Shown piece by piece: positions 33,486-41,039 of a stretch of 64,000 nt of DNA (positions are counted from its first letter, which is position 1; every line of letters begins with the position of its first letter). The notes below the pieces were generated by a model, which searched no databases, was not told the DNA's origin, and saw only the letters and a list, made by a program, of their open reading frames with translations. Source of the DNA: Kribbella solani (GTDB lineage Bacteria > Actinomycetota > Actinomycetes > Propionibacteriales > Kribbellaceae); assembly GCF_014205295.1 (NCBI RefSeq), contig NZ_JACHNF010000001.1, forward strand, positions 6,944,001 through 7,008,000, written 5' to 3'. The position numbers and the translations under genes are program-made.

Positions 33486-34130
33486 GTGGACCTAGCGGAG
33501 ATGCGGCGTACGTACGGCCTGGGCGAACTGCTCGAGAGTCAGGTGGATGCTGACCCGATCGCGCAGTTCCAGGTGTGGCTGGAACAAGCAAGGGCGGCCG
33601 GACTGGCAGAGCCCAACGCGATGGTGCTGGCCACCGCGGACGGCAACGGACGCCCGTCCGCGCGCACGGTGCTGCTGAAGCGGGTCGACGAGCGTGGCTT
33701 CGTCTTCTATACCAATCAGCAGTCCCGCAAGGCCGACGACCTCACCGCGAACCCGTACTGCGCGCTGGTCTTCCCCTGGCATGCGATGGAACGTCAGGTA
33801 CGAGTAGAAGGCGCCGTCACCAAGCTGCCGACCGACGAGGTGGACGAGTACTTCGCGAGCCGGCCACGTGAGTCACAGCTTGGTGCGTGGGCATCGCAGC
33901 AGAGCCAGCCGGTCGAGTCCCGCGAAGAGCTGGACCTGCAGTACGAGTCCTACGAGCGCCAGTGGCCGGAGGGTACGGAGATCGCGACGCCGTACTTCTG
34001 GGGTGGCTATCTGGTCACCCCGGAAGCGTTCGAGTTCTGGCAGGGCCGCACCGGCCGGCTGCACGACCGACTGGCCTACCGCCGGGCCAGCTCCGGTTCC
34101 GACTGGGAGCTGTCGCGACTCCAGCCCTGA
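33486..34130 (+). CDS. pdxH: Pyridoxamine 5'-phosphate oxidase
   Basis: 214 residues; FMN enzyme that oxidises pyridoxine or pyridoxamine phosphate to pyridoxal phosphate. The family core is clear: RTVLLKRVDERGFVFYTN, SRKADDLTANPYCALVFPW, RQVRVEGAVTKL and the C-terminal RTGRLHDRLAYRR. Length is normal. GTG 33486 follows TAGGCT by six bases. The last 55 bp overlap the end of the converging mmpL gene. Confidence 0.94.
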   Translation: MDLAEMRRTYGLGELLESQVDADPIAQFQVWLEQARAAGLAEPNAMVLATADGNGRPSARTVLLKRVDERGFVFYTNQQSRKADDLTANPYCALVFPWHAMERQVRVEGAVTKLPTDEVDEYFASRPRESQLGAWASQQSQPVESREELDLQYESYERQWPEGTEIATPYFWGGYLVTPEAFEFWQGRTGRLHDRLAYRRASSGSDWELSRLQP

Positions 34131-36253
34131 CTCTCCTCCCGGAAGCCGTGCTTCTTCCACCACCGCGCCAGCGGCCGTGGAGCCCACCAATTGGCGTGAC
34201 CAAGCAACCGCATGGTGGCTGGTACGAGTAGCGCCCGGACGATCGTCGCGTCCAGTGCGATCGCGATCACCAGCCCGACGCCGATCATCTTCACGAACAC
34301 GATCCCGGACGTGGAGAACGCGGCCACCACGATGATCAGCAGCAACGCCGCACTGGTGATGATCCCGCCGGTGCGCTGCAGTCCTAGTGCTACGGCCTGG
34401 GTGTTGTCGCCGGTCCGGTCGTACTCCTCCCGGACGCGGCTGAGCAGGAACACCTCGTAGTCCATCGACAGTCCGAACAGTACGGCGAACAGCATCACCG
34501 GATTGGTCGAGTCGATGAACCCGGCGGCGGTGAAGTGCAGTAGCCCGGACAGATGTCCTTCCTGGAAGATCCACACCATCGCGCCGAACGCTGCCGACAG
34601 CGACAGCACGTTCATCAGCAGTGCCTTCGCGGGTAGTACGAACGACCCGAACGCCAGGAACAGCAGCACGAAGGTCGCCAGCACGACGAACCCGACCATG
34701 TACGGCGTCCGCTGCTTCAGCACCTGCAGCAGATCGATCACCGCAGCAGTCTCTCCACCAACCTGTACGTGCGTACCGCCCGGTGCAGCCACTGCTCGGA
34801 CGCCATGTACGACGTCCCGCGCCGGCAACTCCTGACCGGTGTACTTGGTGTGCACGACCACCGATGCGATCCCGTGGGCGTACCCACCGATCCGTACGTC
34901 CTCCACGTCCCGCACCTGCTTCAGCTTCGCTATGTACGGCGCTAGTGCGGCGGACGGATCAGTCGGCGGCGAATCGAACCGCACCGCGGAGTAGATGTCC
35001 GATCCACCCGCACCTGGGAAGTCGCGCTGCAGTGTCTCGGTCACGGTCCGGGACGTCGCACCCGGTGGCAACGAGCGGTGATCGACGCCACCCAACTGAG
35101 CGCTCAGGAACGGGATGCCGAGCACCAGCAACACTGGCACGAGCACCAGCACGTACCGCACCGGTCGCCGCATCACACTGTGCGCCAACCGGTACCACGT
35201 GCCATGTTCGGACGCCGCCTTGCGTGGCTTGAAGACCTGCAGGCTGTTCACCCGATGCCCAAGGACAGCGAGCAGGGCCGGAAGCGCGGTCAGCGCGGCG
35301 AGCATCGCGATCGCCACCGCGGCCGCGCCGCCGTACGCCATCGACTTCAGGAACATCACCGGGAACAGCACCTGGCTGCTGATCGCCACGCCGACGGTGA
35401 TCCCGGAGAACGCGACCGTCCGCCCGGCGGTCGCCATCGTCCGGGTCAGCGCCGTCTCGACATCGTTGCCGTGCGCAAGCTCTTCGCGGAACCGGGTGAC
35501 GATGAACAGCGCGTAGTCGATCGCCAGCCCGAGCCCGATCATGGTGACGATGTTGATCGAGAAGATCGACACGTCGGTGATCGCGGCCAGCCCGCGCAGC
35601 AGCAGGAACGCGCCGAGGATCGCGAGCCCGCCGACGAACAGCGGCAGCGACGCGGCGACCAGGCCGCCGAACACGATCACCAGCAGCACCAGCACGATCG
35701 GCGTCGAGATCGCCTCGGCCCGGACGATGTCGTGCTCGGTCTGCGAGTTCACCTCGTCGAACACCGCGACCTCGCCGCCGACCTTGCTCTCCAGGCCGGG
35801 CGGCGTGGCGCGTACGTCCGCCGCGATCCGCTGGAAGGTCGCGAGCCGGTCTTCCTGGGTCGCGCCGGCCAGCGTGAGTACGGCGTACGTACTGTGCCCG
35901 TCCGTCGAAACGAACGCGGGGGACTTGCTGCTCCAGTACGTCATGGTGCCGACGACGTCGGACTTCGGCAGCCCGGACAGATGATGCTCGACGGACCGCC
36001 GGAATTCCGGATCGGCGACCGTCCCGGACTGGCTGCGGTAGAGCACGATCACGTCGGTGCCGGTCCGGCCGACGTTCTGCTCGATGGTCTTGATCGCGTT
36101 CGCGGACTCGGTGTCCGGCGCGTCGAAACCACCGTTCGCGAGCGAGCCGAACACGCCGGTGCCCCAGACCAGCCCGAGGGCGACGAAGACTCCGGTCAGG
36201 GCGAGCACCAGACGGCGCCGGCGGTAGGCGAAATGGCCGAGCTTCTCGAACAC
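34076..36253 (-). CDS. MmpL-type RND transporter
   Basis: 725 residues with the two-fold MMPL plan: one N-terminal helix, an exported loop (about 45-185), five to six helices, a second loop (about 385-520) and a second helix bundle, ending in a hydrophilic tail. GLGLAIDYALFIVTRFREEL and FGLSMDYEVFLLSRVREEYD are the paired proton-relay motifs. Exports lipids or small molecules. GTG 36253 has GGAG upstream. Divergent from a TetR gene with a 35-bp dyad between them, so TetR-controlled induction is expected. C-terminal overlap of 55 bp with pdxH. Confidence 0.9.
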   Translation of the reverse strand: MFEKLGHFAYRRRRLVLALTGVFVALGLVWGTGVFGSLANGGFDAPDTESANAIKTIEQNVGRTGTDVIVLYRSQSGTVADPEFRRSVEHHLSGLPKSDVVGTMTYWSSKSPAFVSTDGHSTYAVLTLAGATQEDRLATFQRIAADVRATPPGLESKVGGEVAVFDEVNSQTEHDIVRAEAISTPIVLVLLVIVFGGLVAASLPLFVGGLAILGAFLLLRGLAAITDVSIFSINIVTMIGLGLAIDYALFIVTRFREELAHGNDVETALTRTMATAGRTVAFSGITVGVAISSQVLFPVMFLKSMAYGGAAAVAIAMLAALTALPALLAVLGHRVNSLQVFKPRKAASEHGTWYRLAHSVMRRPVRYVLVLVPVLLVLGIPFLSAQLGGVDHRSLPPGATSRTVTETLQRDFPGAGGSDIYSAVRFDSPPTDPSAALAPYIAKLKQVRDVEDVRIGGYAHGIASVVVHTKYTGQELPARDVVHGVRAVAAPGGTHVQVGGETAAVIDLLQVLKQRTPYMVGFVVLATFVLLFLAFGSFVLPAKALLMNVLSLSAAFGAMVWIFQEGHLSGLLHFTAAGFIDSTNPVMLFAVLFGLSMDYEVFLLSRVREEYDRTGDNTQAVALGLQRTGGIITSAALLLIIVVAAFSTSGIVFVKMIGVGLVIAIALDATIVRALLVPATMRLLGHANWWAPRPLARWWKKHGFREESQGWSRDSSQSEPELARR

Positions 36254-36293
36254 GAACGCTCCAGGACAGCGTAGATTGAACGGCAGGAGATGA

Positions 36294-36328
36294 GAGTGAA
36301 CAGTGTTAACTGTTAACGGTGTTCACTC
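36294..36328. promoter_or_regulatory. 35-bp dyad operator between mmpL and tetR
   Basis: GAGTGAACA at 36294-36302 is matched by TGTTCACTC at 36320-36328, with two GTTAAC palindromes inside. A long imperfect dyad in the divergent promoter is the usual TetR site; here it can control both mmpL and tetR. Confidence 0.75.
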
Positions 36329-36369
36329 TACGGCCGGGCCCTACAGTGATGTCAAGGAGTGTTTGCGCA

Positions 36370-37089
36370 GTGAAATCACCGACGACCGGACGGGACCGGC
36401 GCCGGGCGGCGACAGTGGCCGAGATCAAGGCGGCGGCCCGGCGGCTGCTGGTCAGCGGCGGGACGGCCGCGGTCGGCCTGCGCGCGGTGGCCCGCGAGCT
36501 CGGCCTCACCCCGCCGGCCCTGTACCGGTACTTCCCGAGCCACGAGGCGCTGATCAGCGCCCTGGTCGCGGACCTGTACGACGAGCTGACCAATACGCTG
36601 ACGGACCTGCAGAACGCCGACGGGGAGGTGGACCTCGGTACCCGGCTGTACCTGCTCGCGAACGGGCTCCGGGACTGGGCGCTCGCCCATCCGGCCGAGT
36701 TCGGGCTGCTGTTCGGGACGGCCGTGTTCGACCCGGAGGACGACTGTCACGAGGAGACGCCGGGGCACCGGGCGGCGATGCGGTTCGGTGGGTTGTTCAA
36801 GGAGCTGGTGGCGATGGTCTGGCACCAGAAGCCGTTCCCGTACCCGGCCGACGACGTGCTCGGGCCGGTGCTGGTCGAGCAGCTGACGGCGGAGTCGGAG
36901 CACTTCCACGGGATGCCGGCCGGCGCGATCTACCTGTCGCTGAACTACTGGAACAGGCTCTACGGCCTGATCTGCATGGAAGTCTTCGGCCAGTTGCACT
37001 GGGTGCTCCCGGACGCCACCGCGTACTTCGAGGCCCAGCTCTTCGAGATCGGCGAAGCCCTCGGCCTGGATTGCCCGATGCCGGAATAG
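36370..37089 (+). CDS. TetR family transcriptional regulator
   Basis: 239 residues. The N-terminal HTH reads RRLLVSGGTAAVGLRAVARE, with the recognition helix near LTPPALYRYFPSHEALISAL, followed by a TetR C-terminal ligand domain (DUF-type, LYGLICMEVFGQLHWVL). Expected to repress the divergent MmpL exporter. GTG 36370 (VKSPTTGRDRR) lies 11 bp after AAGGAG; the frame is open further upstream to 36319 inside the operator region, which is unlikely to be coding. Confidence 0.87.
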   Translation: MKSPTTGRDRRRAATVAEIKAAARRLLVSGGTAAVGLRAVARELGLTPPALYRYFPSHEALISALVADLYDELTNTLTDLQNADGEVDLGTRLYLLANGLRDWALAHPAEFGLLFGTAVFDPEDDCHEETPGHRAAMRFGGLFKELVAMVWHQKPFPYPADDVLGPVLVEQLTAESEHFHGMPAGAIYLSLNYWNRLYGLICMEVFGQLHWVLPDATAYFEAQLFEIGEALGLDCPMPE

Positions 37090-37100
37090 CTCTGTGCCGC

Positions 37101-37126
37101 AAAAGAAAGAAGCCCGCGGGCGCTTC
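37101..37126 (-). terminator. Hairpin and T-run ending the predicted small RNA
   Basis: On the reverse strand GAAGCGCCCGCGGGCTTC (37126-37109) is followed by TTTCTTTTG. The stem has one bulge. The plus-strand side carries the matching A-run, so it may also serve the end of the tetR transcript. Confidence 0.55.
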
Positions 37127-37239
37127 CAAAGACATGACCGGGTGGTCACGCTCAGGGTCAGGCGGACTACCTGACTGCCCGCGGGCCCGGTGGCGGCGTT
37201 GAATTGGCCGCACACTTGCCCACAACTAGTGGTTGGCGG

Positions 37240-37278
37240 TCAGCCCGCCGCCACCTCACGAGTCCGATAAGACTTCAT
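37240..37278 (-). CDS. 12-residue leader peptide ORF
   Basis: ATG 37278 encodes MKSYRTREVAAG and stops at 37240. GGGAGGTGG lies about 8-11 bases upstream, a seven-base match to the anti-SD sequence, one of the best ribosome sites in the window. Codons 8-12 lie in one arm of the 10-bp stem, so translating ribosomes would open that stem. No repeated regulatory codon (such as a run of one amino acid) is obvious, so what it senses is unknown. Confidence 0.45.
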   Translation of the reverse strand: MKSYRTREVAAG

Positions 37279-37375
37279 GCCTTGGACCACCTCCCTTCGC
37301 GTGTACTGCGAACCTACTGCCGCCCGGTCCACCCTTCAACCGGTTTTCGCCCTGAGATGAACGACAATCGGGCCC

Positions 37376-37669
37376 ATGATCAGACTCGGTTTGCCGGCCG
37401 TCGTGCTGTTGATCGGAACCGCCTGGTTCGGGTGGGCGTCGTACCGCCGGGCCGCAAGCGCGGAGCAGGCACTGGCCGAGGTCAACGCCGAACACCGGGC
37501 GCTGACGCGGGAGGTCAGATCGCTCGAACGGGCGGTCGCGGCCGCCGAGCAGGGCCTGCGTACGCTCAGCTCGCACCCGTCGGTGCCGCGCGACGTAGCG
37601 GTCACCGCCGACCTGACCCTCGCCGATGTGCGGCGACTGGTGGAACGTGACAAGGAGCTCGACGACTGA
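37376..37669 (+). CDS. Small single-pass membrane protein with coiled coil
   Basis: 97 residues: one N-terminal hydrophobic segment (LGLPAVVLLIGTAWFGW, about 4-20) and a long heptad-like helix (about 25-65, ALAEVNAEHRALTREVRSLE) that should form a coiled coil. No family recognised. Its stop overlaps the SPFH gene start (TGATG), so it is probably its partner. Confidence 0.6.
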   Translation: MIRLGLPAVVLLIGTAWFGWASYRRAASAEQALAEVNAEHRALTREVRSLERAVAAAEQGLRTLSSHPSVPRDVAVTADLTLADVRRLVERDKELDD

Positions 37670-38655
37670 TGGCAAAGCTGGGGAACGCTGCTGCGGCGAT
37701 CAAGCCCAAGGGCAGCGTGAAGGCGAAGGTGATCGGCGGGGTGGTCGTCGGGGTGATCGCGCTGATCATCCTGTTCAACATCTTCAACTTCGCGAACACC
37801 GATACGAACCGGATCGGCCTGCACTACGGCGGCGGCATCATCGAGGACAAGAAGTTCAAGTCGATCATCCCGCCCGGTTCGACGAACTCGCTGATCGGGC
37901 CCGGCGACACGGTGTACACGTACCCGATCGACCAGCGCTCGTACATCATCGGGGGTGACGGCGCCGACACCGACTCCGGTGACGAGGTGACCGTGGTCAG
38001 CAAGGACAACGTCCGGCTCGGCGTCCGGGTGCAGGTGTACTTCACGCTGAACCGGGACAAGGACGTGATCAAGTCCTTCCACGAGCGGATCGGCCTGAAG
38101 ACCGAGGCGTACGAGGAGCGCGGCTGGAACACCATGCTGCAGAGCTACTTCCGGCCCCAGATCGACCGGGCGCTGGCCGCGGTCGCCACGAACTACGGCT
38201 GGGCCGAGCTGTACAACAACGAGGCGAAGAAGTCGCAGTTCCAGTCCGCCGCGGCGAAGGAGTTCACCCGGCTGCTGCCGGCCGCGGTCGGCGGTGACTA
38301 CTTCTGCGGGCCCGGCTACAACGGCAACAACGACTGCGGCGAGCTGTCGTTCACCGTGCAGAAGCCGATGCCGCTGGACAAGGGCATCATCGACGGTCTC
38401 GAAGCCAAGCAGCGCGCCGAGCTGGCGAAGGCGACGCAGGAGCAGAAGAACCAGCAGGTCAACGTCGAGCTGCAGTCGGTGAAGCAGCAGGTCGCGATGC
38501 TCGGCGCGCAGGGCTACCTGCTGAAGACCGCGATCGAGTCGGGCAAGATCCAGTTCATGGTCATCCCGCAGAACGGGAACGTCAGCATCCCGGTGCCGAC
38601 GACCACGCAGTCCGGGCAGCCGAACCAGGAACCGAGCACGCCACCGGCAAGATAG
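37669..38655 (+). CDS. SPFH/band-7 domain membrane protein
   Basis: 328 residues. One N-terminal helix (VIGGVVVGVIALIILFNIF, about 23-41), then the band-7 domain (DEVTVVSKDNVRLGVRVQVY, YEERGWNTMLQSYFRPQI) and a coiled-coil helix rich in Ala/Gln/Lys (about 240-275) with a short tail ending GNVSIPVPTTT. SPFH proteins form rings or scaffolds in membrane microdomains. Cys residues in DYFCGPGYNGNNDCG (about 206-222) are unusual and may form a disulfide outside the membrane. Paired with the coiled-coil protein upstream and a CGNR regulator downstream. Confidence 0.85.
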   Translation: MAKLGNAAAAIKPKGSVKAKVIGGVVVGVIALIILFNIFNFANTDTNRIGLHYGGGIIEDKKFKSIIPPGSTNSLIGPGDTVYTYPIDQRSYIIGGDGADTDSGDEVTVVSKDNVRLGVRVQVYFTLNRDKDVIKSFHERIGLKTEAYEERGWNTMLQSYFRPQIDRALAAVATNYGWAELYNNEAKKSQFQSAAAKEFTRLLPAAVGGDYFCGPGYNGNNDCGELSFTVQKPMPLDKGIIDGLEAKQRAELAKATQEQKNQQVNVELQSVKQQVAMLGAQGYLLKTAIESGKIQFMVIPQNGNVSIPVPTTTQSGQPNQEPSTPPAR

Positions 38656-38659
38656 GACC

Positions 38660-39256
38660 ATGAACGCGCTGCCGTCCCATCTCGAGCTGGTGCGGGGTGT
38701 CGTCCTGCCCAAGCCGGTCGGCGCGCACCCGGTGCTCGACTTCGTCAACACCCGGTCCGAGTGGACCAGCCGTGCCTCCGCCCGGACCGAGTGGCTGACG
38801 TCGTACGAGGCCTTCCTGATCTGGAACGCGTACGTCGGCCTGCAATCGTCCGCTCTGACGGACCGGTTGATCGAGCAGGCCGATCCGGTTGAGGCCGCGC
38901 GGTCGCTGCGGACCACGCTGGACTTCAGGAGCGACCTGTACGACGTACTGACCGGTGCGGCCGGCAATGCGTTCGAGCCGGTCGCGCGGCTGGTCGAAAA
39001 GGCGTCCGGCCGGCTGCGGCTGGTGCGGTCGGACAACAAGATCACCTGGGAGCTGCCGGAAGATGTGGTGCTCCCGTTGCATCACCTGGCGGTGCTCGCG
39101 GGTGAGCTGCTCACCGGAGCATCCCGCGAGTACGTCCGGACCTGCCCGTCCTGCGGCTGGCTGTTCCTGAATCCGCGGGGCCGCCGCCGGTGGTGCTCGA
39201 TGGCGACCTGCGGCAACCGCGCCAAGGCCCGGGCGCACGCGGCCCGAGTCCGCTAA
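38660..39256 (+). CDS. CGNR zinc-finger (ABATE-domain) regulator
   Basis: 198 residues. The N-terminal part (HPVLDFVNTRSEW and EAFLIWN) is the ABATE putative ligand/stress domain and the C terminus is the CGNR zinc finger: CPSCGWLFLNPRGRRRWCS with MATCGNRAKAR, four Cys for zinc and CGNR before the basic DNA-binding end. Probable transcription factor. It starts 5 bp after the SPFH gene and so may belong to the same operon, sensing something at that membrane scaffold. Confidence 0.85.
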   Translation: MNALPSHLELVRGVVLPKPVGAHPVLDFVNTRSEWTSRASARTEWLTSYEAFLIWNAYVGLQSSALTDRLIEQADPVEAARSLRTTLDFRSDLYDVLTGAAGNAFEPVARLVEKASGRLRLVRSDNKITWELPEDVVLPLHHLAVLAGELLTGASREYVRTCPSCGWLFLNPRGRRRWCSMATCGNRAKARAHAARVR

Positions 39257-39351
39257 ACGGGGCAGGCTGCGCGGCCAGGATCCGCTAGACGGGCAGGCTG
39301 CGCGCGGCTCGGGTCCGCTAGGCAGGCAGGCTGCGCGGCCCGGACCTGCTA
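39251..39351. repeat. Three 31-33-bp imperfect tandem repeats at two gene ends
   Basis: The stop-codon end CGCTAAACGGGGCAGGCTGC of the CGNR gene is followed by copies beginning CGCTAGACGGGCAGGCTGC and CGCTAGGCAGGCAGGCTGC, each bringing a further in-frame-looking CTA/TAG. Slippage or unequal crossing over at a gene end would make this. Confidence 0.75.
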
Positions 39352-40071
39352 GTTGAAGGCGGCTGGGTCGACAGTGATCCAGGTGTGCTTCGCGCGGGCG
39401 AGGACGCGGCCGTCGGCGTCGTACAGCGTGCTGGCGGTGTAGGTCTTGCGGCCGTCCTCGCCCAGGTAGCGGCCGAGCGCGATGCATTCCTCACCGACCT
39501 GCGGCCGCGCGTCGATGCAAGCGGTCAGCTGGCCGAGTACTGACGGACGTCCGTCGAGGTCGATCGTCCAGCCGCCGGGGCAGTCGAGCGCGGCCCAAAG
39601 GAACAACTCGTCGACCAGCCCGTCGGTGCCGAGGTCGGCCGCCGGCCGCCAGGTGCAGGCCGTGCGCCCCGCGCCGATCGGGCCGGGCTGCAACCGCAGA
39701 CCACCCTGGTTCGCGGGACCGCAGACGAAGCAGGTCGGGAACGGATGATTGTGCAGCCCGCGGTACGCCGCTTCGGCCGCTCGTGCTTCCTCCGGCGCGA
39801 CCGGATCGATGGTCGCGTCGGCGAGGAAATCGCTGTCAAACGGTGCGCCTTCCGCGACCAGTACGTCACCGTGCGTGAGCCGTGCACCCTCGGCCGTCGC
39901 CGCCAACTCAAGCTCCTGCTGCAACGGCGGAGGCATTCGCAGTGTGACTTTGGGTACGTGCGAATCATCGAGTCGCGCCGCCAGCGCGGTCCCGACCAAG
40001 CCGGCCACGTACCCACCGTTCCCTGACCGCTCCGGACCCTGAAACCGCCGCTCGACCCGCACAAAACTCAT
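39349..40071 (-). CDS. Hotdog-fold thioesterase-like protein
   Basis: 240 residues. Begins MSFVRVERRFQGPERSGNGG with a YVAGLVGTALAARL helix and has a second half HNHPFPTCFVCGPANQGGL and DCPGGWTI, a double-hotdog arrangement seen in thioesterase-like proteins of actinobacteria; the CFVCG motif is typical of that group. Substrate unknown. ATG 40071 with TAAGG upstream is chosen over the longer frame to 40116. Convergent with the CGNR gene; divergent from the TetR gene. Confidence 0.7.
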   Translation of the reverse strand: MSFVRVERRFQGPERSGNGGYVAGLVGTALAARLDDSHVPKVTLRMPPPLQQELELAATAEGARLTHGDVLVAEGAPFDSDFLADATIDPVAPEEARAAEAAYRGLHNHPFPTCFVCGPANQGGLRLQPGPIGAGRTACTWRPAADLGTDGLVDELFLWAALDCPGGWTIDLDGRPSVLGQLTACIDARPQVGEECIALGRYLGEDGRKTYTASTLYDADGRVLARAKHTWITVDPAAFN

Positions 40072-40211
40072 GGTCCACGACCTTAGGCCATGCACGGAGA
40101 ACAACCGTTTGCACACAGGGCGTACGCAGGTGTGAGGGGTGTGGTCGGTGGGAAGAAAAGGGATTCAGGGAAATCTGAGGATTTCTCGGAGACAAACCGA
40201 CTGAGCCCTCC

Positions 40212-40233
40212 AGTTCAAACGTCCGTTTGAACT
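40212..40233. promoter_or_regulatory. TetR-type operator before the 40.3-kb regulator
   Basis: AGTTCAAACG and its exact complement CGTTTGAACT are separated by TC, a perfect inverted repeat in the shared promoter of the thioesterase-like gene and tetR. TTCAAACG/CGTTTGAA sites are of the kind TetR regulators use for autoregulation. Confidence 0.75.
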
Positions 40234-40308
40234 ATGCTGACTGCAAGCTACTGCGCGTGAGCAGGTGGGGTGCCTGAGCGAGTGGTAGCCGGGGGGAAGG
40301 AGAACTCT

Positions 40309-40941
40309 GTGGAAACACCGGTCGAAACGACCCGGGAAAGACTGCTCAACGTCGCCGAGCAGCGGTTCGGCGAAGGGGGCTACGAGGGGACGTCGCTGCG
40401 CGCCATCACGGTCGCCGCGGCCGCGAACATCGCGGCGGTCAACTATCACTTCGGGTCGAAGGAAGCCCTGTTGCGGGCCGCGGTCGGCCGGGCGATGGCG
40501 CCGGTCAACACCGAACGAAGGCGCCGGCTGGACCAGCTGGAGGCGGCCGGGTCACCGACGCCCGAAGATCTCATCCGGGCGTTCATCGAGCCCGGCCTGG
40601 AGCTGGTGCTGCGCCGCGGCGAGCGCGGCGCGGTGGTCGCGCGCTTCATCGGCCGGATCGCGTTCGACCCGAGCCGGCGGATCCGTGAGCTGTACGCGGC
40701 CGAGTCCGAACCGGTCGAGAGCCGCTACCGGGCCGCGCTGCAGCAGGCGCTGCCGCAGGCGTCCCCGGAAGCGGTCGCGTTCGGGTACGTGAACATGCTG
40801 GGCCTGCTGGCCCTGCACCAGTCCCAGGCGCTGTCGCCGGCTCCGGGCGCTGAAGGGGCGGGCGCCGACGACCAGGGCAAGCTCGCCGAGAACCTGATCG
40901 CCTTCCTGGTAGCGGCCTTCAACCAGGGCCTGCGCGGCTGA
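40309..40941 (+). CDS. TetR family regulator
   Basis: 210 residues. HTH with GYEGTSLRAITVAAAANIAA and recognition helix VNYHFGSKEALLRAAV; the C-terminal ligand domain has ARFIGRIAFDPSRRIRELY. The sequence style is that of TetR proteins tied to fatty-acid or acyl-CoA genes, matching the divergent thioesterase-like gene, but this is inference. GTG 40309 has AAGGAG six bases upstream; the longer frame to 40270 starts before it and lacks a ribosome site. A perfect inverted repeat lies 76 bp upstream. Confidence 0.87.
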   Translation: METPVETTRERLLNVAEQRFGEGGYEGTSLRAITVAAAANIAAVNYHFGSKEALLRAAVGRAMAPVNTERRRRLDQLEAAGSPTPEDLIRAFIEPGLELVLRRGERGAVVARFIGRIAFDPSRRIRELYAAESEPVESRYRAALQQALPQASPEAVAFGYVNMLGLLALHQSQALSPAPGAEGAGADDQGKLAENLIAFLVAAFNQGLRG

Positions 40942-41039
40942 TTCACACCCACCCCGCCGGTCGTCGGGGTGGGTGAGTTTTGTCCGGGTTTTGCTCATGG
41001 ATGTTCGGACTGTCAGGTAACGCTGCATAATGGCGCTCT

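Larger units (their letters stand above)
37095..37304 (-). ncRNA. Predicted structured small RNA with a leader ORF
   Basis: On the reverse strand, TTGAAG (37339-37334) and TAGGTT (37316-37311) form a good promoter with a 17-bp spacer. The transcript would hold a 12-codon ORF with strong SD, then stems GGTGGCGGCG/CGCCGCCACC (37246-37255 with 37189-37198), GTCAGG/CCTGAC, and TGACC/GGTCA, and end in a hairpin plus TTTCTTTTG near 37101. GCCCGCGGGC occurs both early (37177-37186) and in the terminal hairpin (37112-37121), so the two could compete for pairing. Leader, alternative stems and terminator look like an attenuator or a short regulatory RNA. The only genes past it on this strand are antisense to tetR and then mmpL. 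Confidence 0.5.

Noticed and set aside
36376..37215. 279-codon frame opposite tetR
   Set aside because: Antisense shadow of a strongly supported TetR gene, with Arg-rich composition and no family features.
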